In this document: piece after piece, positions 8,276 to 16,906 of the stretch
Position numbering within the stretch: the stretch's first letter is position 1
Layout of the letters: every line of letters starts with the position of its first letter
DNA from: Hallella bergensis DSM 17361
GTDB lineage: Bacteria > Bacteroidota > Bacteroidia > Bacteroidales > Bacteroidaceae
DNA: 64,000 bases
Assembly (NCBI RefSeq): GCF_000160535.1
Contig: NZ_GG704781.1
Coordinates: 828,582-892,581 of the forward strand
Reading direction: 5' to 3'
Position numbers and translations under genes: made by a program
Notes under the pieces: generated by a model
Told to the model about the DNA's origin: nothing
What the model saw: only the letters and a program-made list of their open reading frames with translations
The model's database searches: none

Positions 8276-10309
8276 TTATTTCAGCTCCAGCTGTGCCTGA
8301 AGCCGTAGGATTTCATCGCGATACTGTGCCGCCTGAATGAAATCGAGCGCCTTGGCAGCCTGTTCCATGAGTTGTTTGGTGTTCGCTATGCTCTTTTCGA
8401 GTTCGGGTCTTGTCATGCGAAGCACAATCGGATCAGCCGCAAAGGCAGCGCTGTCGGGCTCCAGATAGACTCGTTGCTTGCCCATGTCGCCCGCCGACTT
8501 GTACTCCTCGCCCCGGGCATTGGGCAGCGTGCCCTTGATATCCTTCACAATTTGGCGTGGAGTGATGCCGTTGTCGGCATTATATTTCATCTGGATGGAG
8601 CGACGGCGAGCCGTCTCGTCAATGGTGCGTTGCATGCTCTCGGTTATGGTGTCTGCATACATGATCACCTTCCCATTCACGTTTCTTGCAGCGCGGCCGG
8701 CGGTCTGGGTCAGACTCCGGTGACTGCGCAGGAAACCCTCCTTATCAGCATCGAGGATGGCCACGAGCGACACCTCGGGCAAGTCCAATCCCTCGCGCAG
8801 CAGATTGACACCTACCAGCACATCATAGAGTCCGGCACGCAGGTCGTTCATGATCTGCACACGGTCGAGCGTGGCCACATCGCTGTGAATATAATTAGCC
8901 CGAACGTCGTTGTTCAAAAGGTATTCGGTCAGCTCCTCAGCCATGCGCTTGGTCAAAGTTGTCACCAGAATGCGCTCATCGCGCTCACAACGGATTTGGA
9001 TTTCGTGGAGCAGGTCATCAATCTGATTCTCTGAAGGCCTGACAACAATTTCGGGATCGAGTAGTCCGGTGGGGCGAATGAGTTGTTCCACCACCACGCC
9101 CTCAGCCTCCTGCAATTCATAGTTGGCCGGCGTGGCCGACACGTAGATCACCTGTTTGGCCATTTCATGAAATTCCTCAAAGCGCAGGGGACGGTTATCG
9201 AAAGCGGCCGGAAGACGGAATCCATACTCCACGAGATTTCTCTTGCGGGCGCGATCACCACCATACATCGCACTGATCTGTGGCACGCTGACATGGCTCT
9301 CGTCGATGACAATGAGAAAGTCGTCGGGAAAGAAATCAAGCAGGCAATAAGGACGCTGCCCCGGCTGGCGTCCGTCGAAATAGCGAGAGTAGTTCTCAAT
9401 GCCCGAACAGTGACCCAGTTCCTTGATCATCTCCAAGTCGTACTCCACACGCTCCTTGATGCGTTGCGCCTTGATATCGTCACCCGCCTCCTTGAAAAAT
9501 TCAATTTGGTCGACCAGATCATCCTGAATATTACGTATGGCGATCTCGGTTTGATCCTTACTCGTGACAAACAGGTTGGCCGGATAAATCTGGTATTCTG
9601 CGAAACTCTGTAGCGATCGCATGGTGACGGGATCGGCTTCCTCAATGGAATCTATTTCGTCGTCCCACCATGTGACACGCAATATATGGTCGCTGTAGGC
9701 CATGGCAATGTTCACCGTGTCGCCCTTCACGGAAAAGAAACCGCGCTGCAGATCTACATCGTTGCGGGTGTAGAGGGCGTTGACGAGACGACGGAGGAAC
9801 TCGTTTCGGTCGAGGCGTTGGCCGCGCTTGATGCTGATAATGCTTTGCTGCATGCCCACAGGACCACCCATGCCATAGATACACGACACCGACGAAACCA
9901 CGATCACATCTTTCCGCCCCGACAGCAGGTCGCTTACGGCTCTGAGACGCAACTTGTCTATCTCGTCGTTGATGGAGAGATCCTTCTCGATGTAGAGGTC
10001 TGTAGTGGGCAAATAGGCCTCCGGCTGGTAATAGTCGTAGTAGGACACATAATAATCCACGGCGTTGTCAGGAAAGAATCCCTTCATTTCCTCGTAGAGT
10101 TGGGCCGCCAACGTCTTGTTGTGACTGAGGACCAGTGTGGGTTTACCCACATTGGCAATGACATTGGCCACAGTAAACGTCTTACCCGAACCCGTAACGC
10201 CCAACAGTACCTGTGCCGGATCGCCGTGGAGCACACCTTCGGTGAGCCGTGCAATGGCTTGCGGCTGGTCGCCCGTAGGTTCGTATTGCGATGTCAGTTT
10301 AAATTCCAT
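8276..10309 (-). CDS. uvrB: Excinuclease ABC subunit B
   Basis: The DNA-damage-verifying helicase-like subunit of the UvrABC nucleotide excision repair nuclease. It receives DNA from UvrA and recruits UvrC. The 677-aa protein has family length. Walker A GVTGSGKT is at 37-44, the beta-hairpin region YYDYYQPEAYLP near 92-103, a DEAH-like box VIDESHVSVPQ near 330, helicase motif VI QTAGRAARN near 535, and the C-terminal UVR helix pair (KSIANTKQLMEQAAKALDF). I start at MEFKLTSQYEPTGDQ (ATG at 10309), the usual UvrB N-terminus, not at the ATG ten codons earlier. The -7 box TAATTTTG ends only about 5 bases before this ATG, so the transcript may be nearly leaderless. Confidence 0.98.
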   Translation of the reverse strand: MEFKLTSQYEPTGDQPQAIARLTEGVLHGDPAQVLLGVTGSGKTFTVANVIANVGKPTLVLSHNKTLAAQLYEEMKGFFPDNAVDYYVSYYDYYQPEAYLPTTDLYIEKDLSINDEIDKLRLRAVSDLLSGRKDVIVVSSVSCIYGMGGPVGMQQSIISIKRGQRLDRNEFLRRLVNALYTRNDVDLQRGFFSVKGDTVNIAMAYSDHILRVTWWDDEIDSIEEADPVTMRSLQSFAEYQIYPANLFVTSKDQTEIAIRNIQDDLVDQIEFFKEAGDDIKAQRIKERVEYDLEMIKELGHCSGIENYSRYFDGRQPGQRPYCLLDFFPDDFLIVIDESHVSVPQISAMYGGDRARKRNLVEYGFRLPAAFDNRPLRFEEFHEMAKQVIYVSATPANYELQEAEGVVVEQLIRPTGLLDPEIVVRPSENQIDDLLHEIQIRCERDERILVTTLTKRMAEELTEYLLNNDVRANYIHSDVATLDRVQIMNDLRAGLYDVLVGVNLLREGLDLPEVSLVAILDADKEGFLRSHRSLTQTAGRAARNVNGKVIMYADTITESMQRTIDETARRRSIQMKYNADNGITPRQIVKDIKGTLPNARGEEYKSAGDMGKQRVYLEPDSAAFAADPIVLRMTRPELEKSIANTKQLMEQAAKALDFIQAAQYRDEILRLQAQLELK

Positions 10310-10314
10310 ATATG

Positions 10315-10322
10315 CAAAATTA
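10315..10322 (-). promoter_or_regulatory. -7 promoter box of uvrB
   Basis: Minus-strand TAATTTTG ends 5 bases before the uvrB ATG. If used, the mRNA would have almost no 5' leader. The nearest TTTG upstream is only 14 bases from the box, which is short for a -33 element. Confidence 0.5.
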
Positions 10323-10396
10323 CTAAAATCCATTCGCAAAGTCAGCTTTTTTGCTAAAAATAACTATCGCTTCTTTGTGAATCAGAGAATTATGTG

Positions 10397-10404
10397 TATT
10401 TTTG
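10397..10404 (+). promoter_or_regulatory. Promoter of the bamD operon
   Basis: -7 box TATTTTTG, preceded after 19 bases by TTTG as the -33 element. It is back to back with the uvrB promoter in a 113-bp intergenic space. The bamD ATG is 19 bases downstream. Confidence 0.75.
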
Positions 10405-10422
10405 CAAGTCAAAAGATTGAAT

Positions 10423-11256
10423 ATGAAGAAATTGGTTTTGATTGCCCTCTCCACGGCCTTGCTTTTCGGCAGTTGTGCCAAGGAGTTCAATCAAGTATAC
10501 AAGTCTCCCGACTACCGTTATAAGTACGAGTATGCCAAGGAATGCTTTGCCAATGGCAAATATACCCGCGCCGCTACCCTGCTTCAGGAACTCATCATTC
10601 AGCAGAAGGGAACCACCGAGGCACAAGAGAGCCTGTACATGTTGGCCATGTCAGAATTTTGCAACCGAAATTACGAAACGGCAGCCGAGACATTCAAGCA
10701 ATATGTGAAGTCGTATCCACGTGGATTGTATTCAGAAATGGCCTCATATTATGTAGGTGAAAGCCTGTATATGAGCACGCCCGAACCCCGGCTGGATCAA
10801 AGCAGCACGGTTCAGGCCATATCTTCCTACCAGGAGTATCTCGACCTTTATCCCGGTGCCAAACTCAAAGACCAGGCTCAACAACGGCTTTTTGAATTGC
10901 AGGACAAGCTGGTGGAGAAGGAATTGTACTCCGCTCAGTTATATTATGACCTCGGAGCATATTTCGGCAACTGCTCCAGCGGCGGCAACAACTACGAGGC
11001 CTGCATCGTAACGGCCCAGAATGCACTGAAAGACTACCCCTATTCATCACGTCGGGAAGACTTTGCCGTGCTCATTATGAAAAGCAAATACGAACTTGCA
11101 CAGCAAAGCGTGGAGTCAAAAAAAATAGAGCGATACCAGGATGCGGAGGACGAATGCTACGGCTTCATCAACGAATATCCTGACTCCAAAGAGCGGAAGA
11201 ACGCAGAAAGCTATATCAAACAGTGCAAGAAATTTACAGCCAATGCCGTTGACTAA
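10423..11256 (+). CDS. bamD: Outer membrane assembly lipoprotein BamD
   Basis: A lipoprotein of the BAM complex that folds beta-barrel proteins into the outer membrane. The 277-aa protein starts at MKKLVLIALSTALLFGSC, with lipobox LFGSC (lipidated Cys near 19). TPR-like helical repeats follow, including YEYAKECFANGKYTRAATLLQ and QSLYMLAM-type helices, with the typical SYPRGLYSEMASYYVGESLY and SSYQEYLDLYPG. The frame opens earlier at 10402, but the signal peptide and the promoter fix the start at 10423. It heads bamD-omega-DUF4293, a conserved Bacteroidota order (established knowledge). Confidence 0.93.
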   Translation: MKKLVLIALSTALLFGSCAKEFNQVYKSPDYRYKYEYAKECFANGKYTRAATLLQELIIQQKGTTEAQESLYMLAMSEFCNRNYETAAETFKQYVKSYPRGLYSEMASYYVGESLYMSTPEPRLDQSSTVQAISSYQEYLDLYPGAKLKDQAQQRLFELQDKLVEKELYSAQLYYDLGAYFGNCSSGGNNYEACIVTAQNALKDYPYSSRREDFAVLIMKSKYELAQQSVESKKIERYQDAEDECYGFINEYPDSKERKNAESYIKQCKKFTANAVD

Positions 11257-11318
11257 GTCCGCACGGGCACCCCTGTTTGATAACGAACATTTGCAAATAC
11301 TAAATTTATAATATAGAC

Positions 11319-11639
11319 ATGGATTACAAAAAGTCAAAAGCTCCAGTAAACACGGTGACGCGAAACATCATGGAACTGTGTGAACAAACCGGAAATATCT
11401 ATGAGAGTGTGGTAATTATTGGCAAGCGCGCTAATCAGATTGCAATTGAAATCAAGCAGGATCTGAACAAGAAACTTGCTGAATTTGCCTCGTATAACGA
11501 CTCTCTCGAAGAGGTTTTTGAAAACCGTGAGCAGATTGAAATCAGCCGTTATTACGAAAAATTGCCAAAACCAACCATGCTCGCCACACAAGAATACATC
11601 GAGGGAAATGTCTATTTCAGAGATGCTTCCAAGGATTAA
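11319..11639 (+). CDS. RNA polymerase omega-like subunit (Rpb6 type)
   Basis: A 106-aa protein of the Bacteroidota Rpb6/omega family, the small RNA polymerase subunit that clamps the beta-prime C-terminus and helps assembly. The omega-like core is RNIMELCEQTGNIYESVVIIGKRANQIA, comparable to the GNxFEL...ARRARQL pattern of proteobacterial omega, followed by IEIKQDLNKKLAEF. The C-terminus (about 60-106) is a family-specific acidic extension. It lies 62 bases after bamD and 18 before the DUF4293 gene, on the same strand. Confidence 0.85.
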   Translation: MDYKKSKAPVNTVTRNIMELCEQTGNIYESVVIIGKRANQIAIEIKQDLNKKLAEFASYNDSLEEVFENREQIEISRYYEKLPKPTMLATQEYIEGNVYFRDASKD

Positions 11640-11657
11640 GACGGAGGAACGACACAC

Positions 11658-12107
11658 ATGATTCAGCGTAAGCAAACTATTTTTTTATTATTGGCAGTGT
11701 CGGCACTCATTGTTTGTCTCTGCCTGCCCATCGGAAGGATTGAACCCAAGGGCATGGAGATGCCAACCATCTGGTACAACTTAGGGTTATTCACCGATGG
11801 TGCCGTTCATACCCAACCCGTACCTTTCGTGGACTTGGTGATAGCCGGCACGCTATCCTTCATCGCCATATTCCTGTATAAGAAGCGCATGCTTCAGGCC
11901 AGACTGTGCACCGCGAGCATGATTCTCTGCCTGGCATGGTATGCCTACTATGCCTTTTGCGCGCTCAACGAGTTCCAGACGGGTGACACATTCCATGTGG
12001 CCTTTGCTGCTTGCTTGCCATTTGTCGCCTTCGTTTTGCTCATCTTGGCACGCAGGGGCATCATTGCCGACGAGAAACTGGTGAGATCTATGGATAGAAT
12101 AAGGTAG
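11658..12107 (+). CDS. DUF4293 membrane protein
   Basis: A 149-aa inner-membrane protein with four predicted helices (FLLLAVSALIVCLCL, FVDLVIAGTLSFIAIFLY, RLCTASMILCLAWYAYYAFCA, AFAACLPFVAFVLLILA), an N-terminal MIQRKQT and a C-terminal DEKLVRSMDRIR. This matches DUF4293, found next to the omega gene in Bacteroidota. Function unknown. Last gene of the bamD operon; the strong hairpin at 12142-12185 follows. Confidence 0.85.
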   Translation: MIQRKQTIFLLLAVSALIVCLCLPIGRIEPKGMEMPTIWYNLGLFTDGAVHTQPVPFVDLVIAGTLSFIAIFLYKKRMLQARLCTASMILCLAWYAYYAFCALNEFQTGDTFHVAFAACLPFVAFVLLILARRGIIADEKLVRSMDRIR

Positions 12108-12141
12108 GTCAGCCACTGGTTCTGACCCAATATATGAGTAA

Positions 12142-12185
12142 GACAAGCCCCGGAAAGTAAACCATTTACCTTTCCGGGGCTTGTC
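12142..12185. terminator. Bidirectional intrinsic terminator
   Basis: A 16-bp perfect stem, GACAAGCCCCGGAAAG (12142-12157) with its complement at 12170-12185. It extends by four A-T pairs around one bulge. It lies between the DUF4293 gene (+) and the lipoprotein gene (-). Confidence 0.85.
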
Positions 12186-12257
12186 GTTATCTATCTTTTT
12201 AATCGTTCTTCAAAGTCTTATTTCCTCTGAATTTTCAGAAAATGATAGTCAGTTAGT

Positions 12258-12944
12258 TTACAAGCCGAACTTGTTCTTTGCATTTTTTGCCGCATCAGAT
12301 GCTGCTGCCTTCGTGTTATTGACAGCATCTGTCATTTCCTTTTTGGCACTCTTCGCAGCATCGTTTGCAGTTTCCTTCGTGTCAGTAAGAGCTTCGCTCA
12401 TCGTCTCCTTGGCAGCCGCAGGAGCATTCTTCAATGCCTCAGCAGCAGCTTCTGCAGTTGCACCGGCCTGGGCACCCTTCTGAAACGTCTCCGAGGCCAT
12501 GCTTATCGCTTCATCAGAAACGGCAGCCTTTGCTTCGTCAAGAGTAGTATTGGCAGACACTGGGAGGGCTTCAATATTGGAATACAACTTGGAAATTGCT
12601 GGGATTTCGGTAGCCAAGTTCTTGATTTCTCCTGCATATTCTTCTACAAGATTCTTCGCAAGCATGCCATATCTCTTCAATTCATCCAGCTGACCGGAGT
12701 TTGCCAAAGTCTTGTACATAGCCGTGAGATTAGCCAAAGCTTTCGTAACGCTCTCAGCATCATTGCTCTTCAATGCGTTAGTAAGCTGAGTGCTCAATGC
12801 ATCGAAACCTAACTTAAGGTCGGGAGCAAGCTCTGTAGTATCCACCAAGGGTTCAGCAGTTTCTGTTTTGGTTTTCGACTTACTTCCGCAACCTACAAAC
12901 ACGAGTGCTGCGATGGCAGCAATAATAAATAATAATTTCTTCAT
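12258..12944 (-). CDS. Lipoprotein with LEA-like C-terminal helix
   Basis: A 228-aa lipoprotein of unknown function. The signal MKKLLFIIAAIAALVFVGC has lipobox VFVGC (Cys 19), followed by a lysine/threonine linker. Residues about 45-130 are helical with heptad-like leucines (DALSTQLTNALKSNDAES, LANLTAMYKTLAN). From about 150 the chain is Ala/Lys/Glu/Thr-rich with an 11-residue amphipathic rhythm (TKETANDAAKSAKKE, NTKAAASDAAKNAKNK), resembling LEA group 3 or apolipoprotein-like surface helices. It could bind membrane or protect envelope proteins; that is inference. Single gene with a distant -7 box at 13017-13024. Confidence 0.75.
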   Translation of the reverse strand: MKKLLFIIAAIAALVFVGCGSKSKTKTETAEPLVDTTELAPDLKLGFDALSTQLTNALKSNDAESVTKALANLTAMYKTLANSGQLDELKRYGMLAKNLVEEYAGEIKNLATEIPAISKLYSNIEALPVSANTTLDEAKAAVSDEAISMASETFQKGAQAGATAEAAAEALKNAPAAAKETMSEALTDTKETANDAAKSAKKEMTDAVNNTKAAASDAAKNAKNKFGL

Positions 12945-13016
12945 ATTCTCTGATTTATGTTACTATTAATTTGAAAATTTAATGGTAAACTTAAAGCCAC
13001 ATCGGCGTTCTTTTGT

Positions 13017-13024
13017 CAAAGATA
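13017..13024 (-). promoter_or_regulatory. -7 promoter box of the LEA-like lipoprotein gene
   Basis: Minus-strand TATCTTTG, an exact TAnnTTTG match, 72 bases before the ATG at 12944. It would give a leader of about 65-70 nt. Confidence 0.5.
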
Positions 13025-13075
13025 ATGAAAAAAAAGACACAGTAGTCTTGTTATTTATGAGTTTTAACGTATAAA

Positions 13076-13192
13076 ATGTTAAAGGCAAAAGTATCTACAG
13101 GCGGAATGAGAATGACAAAAGTGGTGAATAAACAGCACTACTTCGGCCCTATCAACAGTCCGAAAGTACAACTTAACTTCAAGGAGAAATGA
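13076..13192 (+). CDS. Candidate small ORF, 38 aa
   Basis: An ATG-to-TGA frame of 38 codons in the gap between the lipoprotein and nifJ genes, opposite to both. It starts MLKAKVSTGGMRMTKVV and ends QHYFGPINSPKVQLNFKEK. The C-terminal half looks like designed protein sequence rather than noise. No good promoter or ribosome-binding site is visible, and an internal start at 13112 (MTKVV) is as likely. Its stop codon touches the nifJ terminator hairpin. No function proposed. Confidence 0.3.
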   Translation: MLKAKVSTGGMRMTKVVNKQHYFGPINSPKVQLNFKEK

Positions 13193-13195
13193 AAA

Positions 13196-13220
13196 AGTCC
13201 GGGACAAATCGCCCCGGACT
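13196..13220 (-). terminator. nifJ terminator
   Basis: An 8-bp G/C-rich stem (AGTCCGGG with CCCGGACT) around a 9-nt loop. On the minus strand it is followed by TTTTTC. It ends transcription about 30 bases after the nifJ stop. Confidence 0.8.
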
Positions 13221-13249
13221 CTCTTGTATAATAAAGTACAGCGATTGAC

Positions 13250-16200
13250 TTATGCCTCCTCGCTCCAATCCTCCTCGCTCTTGCGAAGATAGGAACGATA
13301 ACGAAGTTTCGCCATTCTTTCAGCCTCTGCAAAGAGCTCCTCAGCCTCATGTGGGAAAGCTTTGGCTACCGAAGAGTAGCGCACCTCACCCATCAGGAAT
13401 TCGCGGAAGTTCTCCCACTTAGGTTCTTTGCTATCGAGTATGAACGGAGTCTTACCCTCATCGGCCAACTGTGGGTTATACCGCCAGAGGTGCCAGTATC
13501 CGCACTCCACTGCCAAGGCCTCCTCACGCTGCGATGTTCCCATGTTGCGTTTCATGTTCTTGGTACCCTTGATACCGTGGTTGATACATGGAGCATATGC
13601 GATAATGAGCGATGGGCCTGGGTAAGCTTCAGCTTCACGAATAGCTTTCAGTGTCTGAGCATTGTCGGCTCCCATTGCGATCTGTGCCACGTAGACATAG
13701 CCGTAGGTAGTCTGCATCAAACCCAGATCCTTCTTGCGCATGCGCTTGCCTGAAGCAGCAAACTGAGCAATGGCTCCGAGCGGTGTAGCCTTAGAAGACT
13801 GACCACCGGTGTTGGAGTAAACCTCAGTGTCGAGCACGAGAATATTCACGTCCTGACCCGAAGCAAGCACATGGTCGAGACCACCGTAGCCGATGTCATA
13901 AGAAGCACCGTCACCACCGATAATCCACTGGCTGCGCTTCACAAGATAATGTTCAAGTGTCTTCAGCTCTGTGCAGATGGGACATCCTTCCTTGGCACCA
14001 TCCTCTATCCATGGCTTCAACTCTGCAGCAGCTTCCTTGGAAGCATCGGCATCGTCCTTAGAGGCAATCCATTTCTCTGCAGCGGCCTTGAAGCCATCTG
14101 AAGTGTGATCACCGGTCATGCCTTCATTGAGCAGAAGCGTAATACGCTCGCGCATCTTCTTGTTGCCAAGAACCATACCGAGTCCGAACTCACAGAAGTC
14201 TTCAAACAAGGAGTTACAGAAGGCTGGTCCATGACCGTCCGGATTGGTGGTATACGGAGTCGAAGGAAGTGATGCTGAATAGATTGAAGAACATCCAGTA
14301 GCATTGGCGATCATCTCGCGGTCACCAAAGAGCTGAGATATGAGCTTCACGTAGGGAGTCTCACCACATCCTGCACAAGCTCCGGAGAACTCGAACAATG
14401 GTGTGGCAAACTGAGAGTTCTTAGGAGACTGCTTGATATTCACCAAGTGTTGCTTAGAACTTACGTTCTTGACAATGAAGTCCCAGTTCTTAGCTTCCTG
14501 TTGCATCTCAGGATTGTCCACGTTAAACGGAACCATCTTCAAGGCTTTGCTCACCTCACCGGTTTCACGATCCTTCCTACCGGGGCAGACATCGGCACAG
14601 TTGCCACAGCCCAGACAGTCCATAACAGAAACCTGAATACGGAAGTGCATACCCTTCATTTCCTTGGGAGCCTTCATTTCAAGCGACTCAAGGCTGACAG
14701 CCTTGTTCTCCTCGTCATCCATCACAAATGGGCGAATCGTGGCATGAGGACAAGAGTATGCACATTTGTTACACTGAATACAGTTCTCCGGATTCCACTG
14801 GGGTACAAAAGCCTCTACACCACGCTTCTCGTAAGCAGAGGTTCCGTTCTGCCAGGTTCCGTCCACAGTACCATGTTTCACAAAATCGGAAACCTTCAGC
14901 AAGTCACCGGCCTGTGCATTGATCGGACGAACAAGTTCCTTGATGAATTCAGGAGCATCGTCGTTGTCAACCTCATCATCAGGCAAGTTAGCCCATGCGG
15001 GATCAACCTCGAGTTCCTTGTATTCACCGCCGCGGTCTACGGCAGCATAGTTCTTTTTCACAATGTCCTCACCCTTCTTGCCGTATGACTTCACGATGAA
15101 AGCCTTCATCTGCTCAATGGCGAGGTCGATAGGAATCACGTTAGTGATACGGAAGAATGCCGACTGAAGAATGGTATTGGTACGGTTACCGAGTCCAATT
15201 TCCAGTCCAATCTTCGTCGCGTTGATATAATACACGCGGATATTGTGTTTGGCAAAGTGACGCTTCACCTTGTTGGGGATGAAGTTCACCAGCTCCTCGC
15301 CTTCAAAAATGGTATTCAGCAGGAACGTGCCATTGTCGCGCAAGCCGCGGGTAACATCATACATGTTGAGGTAAGCCTGAACATGACATGCCACAAAGTT
15401 AGGCGTATTTACTTGATAAGTTGAACGAATCGGTGTGTCGCCAAAGCGGAGGTGTGAACAAGTGAACCCACCAGACTTCTTAGAGTCGTATGAGAAGTAT
15501 GCCTGGCAGTACTTGTTGGTGTTGTTACCGATAATCTGTACCGAGTTCTTGTTGGCACCAACGGTACCGTCGGAACCCAAACCATAGAACTTGGCCTCGA
15601 ACAGTGAGTCGTCGCCCATCGGAATCTCAGGAACCTCAGGCAGCGAGGTAAAGGTTACGTCGTCTACAATACCCACGGTGAAATGGTTCTTGGGCATAGG
15701 CATCTCCAAGTTGTTGAACACAGAGATAATCATGGCGGGAGTGGTGTCTGCCGAACTCAAGCCATAGCGACCACCCACGATAAGAGGTTTGCGCGGATCA
15801 TCATAAAGAGCCGATTTCACGTCGAGGTACAATGGTTCGCCCTCTGCACCCGGTTCCTTGGTACGGTCAAGCACAGCAATGCGCTTCACGCTCTCAGGGA
15901 TAGCCTTGCGAATGGCCTCCACAGAGAACGGACGGTAAAGGTGCACGGCAACCATACCCACCTTCTTGCCTTGCTTCATCAGGTAGTCGATGGCCTCGCG
16001 AGCAGCCTCTGTAGCCGAACCCATGAGCACGATAACGTTCTCAGCATCGTCAGCTCCATAATAGTTGAAAAGGTGATACTCACGTCCGGTGAGCTTAGAA
16101 ATTTCACCAAGATAGCGCTCCACCACTTCCGGCACCTTGTCATAGTATTCGTTGCTGGCTTCGCGGTGTGTAAAGAATGTTTCAGGATTCTCGGCCGTAC

Positions 16201-16855
16201 CACGTGTCACAGGGCGCTGTGGAGAGAGCGCACGGTCCCGGAAACGCTTCACATCGTTCATATCAATCATATTCTTCAGAGCCTCTTCATCGATGGCCTC
16301 GATTTTATGATACTCGTGTGAAGTACGGAATCCATCAAAGAAGTTGATGAAAGGCACCGAGGTCTTCAGCGTAGCCAGATAGGGAACAGCCGAAAGATCC
16401 ATCACCTCCTGTACAGAGCCCGAGCAGAACATGGCGAAGCCAGTCTGGCGGCAAGCCATCACATCCTGGTGGTCGCCGAAAATAGACAGTGCATGAGTGG
16501 CTAAGGTACGTGCAGAAACATTGAATACACAGGGCAGCAACTCACCGGCAATCTTGTACATATTGGGAATCATGAGCAACAAACCTTGCGAAGCAGTGTA
16601 GGTCGTAGTCAATGCACCCGACTGCAATGAGCCGTGAACAGCACCGGCAGCGCCAGCTTCGGACTGCATCTCCTGCACAGACACAACCTGGCCAAACAAG
16701 TTCTTACGGCCTTTGGCAGACCACTCGTCGACGTGCTCAGCCATGGTGGAAGACGGTGTGATGGGGTAAATTGCGGCTACCTCACTGAACAAATAGCTGA
16801 TGTGGGCTGCGGCGGTATTACCATCACATGTCGTAAATTTTTTTTCTTTTGCCAT
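13250..16855 (-). CDS. nifJ: Pyruvate:ferredoxin (flavodoxin) oxidoreductase
   Basis: Single-chain, homodimeric PFOR converting pyruvate and CoA to acetyl-CoA and CO2 while reducing ferredoxin or flavodoxin; a central enzyme of anaerobic energy metabolism. The 1201-aa length is typical. The N-terminal TPP pyrimidine domain starts KKFTTCDGNTAAAHISYLFSEVAAIYPITPSS. Two [4Fe-4S] ferredoxin motifs lie at about 690-705 (CIQCNKCAYSCP) and 745-760 (CLGCGNCADVCPG). CAGCGETPYVK near 840 supplies ligands of the third cluster. The TPP pyrophosphate site GDGASYDIGYGGLDH is near 980. All cluster cysteines are present. It stands alone; an ATPase gene ends 51 bases upstream. Confidence 0.97.
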   Translation of the reverse strand: MAKEKKFTTCDGNTAAAHISYLFSEVAAIYPITPSSTMAEHVDEWSAKGRKNLFGQVVSVQEMQSEAGAAGAVHGSLQSGALTTTYTASQGLLLMIPNMYKIAGELLPCVFNVSARTLATHALSIFGDHQDVMACRQTGFAMFCSGSVQEVMDLSAVPYLATLKTSVPFINFFDGFRTSHEYHKIEAIDEEALKNMIDMNDVKRFRDRALSPQRPVTRGTAENPETFFTHREASNEYYDKVPEVVERYLGEISKLTGREYHLFNYYGADDAENVIVLMGSATEAAREAIDYLMKQGKKVGMVAVHLYRPFSVEAIRKAIPESVKRIAVLDRTKEPGAEGEPLYLDVKSALYDDPRKPLIVGGRYGLSSADTTPAMIISVFNNLEMPMPKNHFTVGIVDDVTFTSLPEVPEIPMGDDSLFEAKFYGLGSDGTVGANKNSVQIIGNNTNKYCQAYFSYDSKKSGGFTCSHLRFGDTPIRSTYQVNTPNFVACHVQAYLNMYDVTRGLRDNGTFLLNTIFEGEELVNFIPNKVKRHFAKHNIRVYYINATKIGLEIGLGNRTNTILQSAFFRITNVIPIDLAIEQMKAFIVKSYGKKGEDIVKKNYAAVDRGGEYKELEVDPAWANLPDDEVDNDDAPEFIKELVRPINAQAGDLLKVSDFVKHGTVDGTWQNGTSAYEKRGVEAFVPQWNPENCIQCNKCAYSCPHATIRPFVMDDEENKAVSLESLEMKAPKEMKGMHFRIQVSVMDCLGCGNCADVCPGRKDRETGEVSKALKMVPFNVDNPEMQQEAKNWDFIVKNVSSKQHLVNIKQSPKNSQFATPLFEFSGACAGCGETPYVKLISQLFGDREMIANATGCSSIYSASLPSTPYTTNPDGHGPAFCNSLFEDFCEFGLGMVLGNKKMRERITLLLNEGMTGDHTSDGFKAAAEKWIASKDDADASKEAAAELKPWIEDGAKEGCPICTELKTLEHYLVKRSQWIIGGDGASYDIGYGGLDHVLASGQDVNILVLDTEVYSNTGGQSSKATPLGAIAQFAASGKRMRKKDLGLMQTTYGYVYVAQIAMGADNAQTLKAIREAEAYPGPSLIIAYAPCINHGIKGTKNMKRNMGTSQREEALAVECGYWHLWRYNPQLADEGKTPFILDSKEPKWENFREFLMGEVRYSSVAKAFPHEAEELFAEAERMAKLRYRSYLRKSEEDWSEEA

Positions 16856-16906
16856 TTTAAATAGATAATAAAGTTTATAATGTTCTTGTTGTTTTTGTAT
16901 AATATA

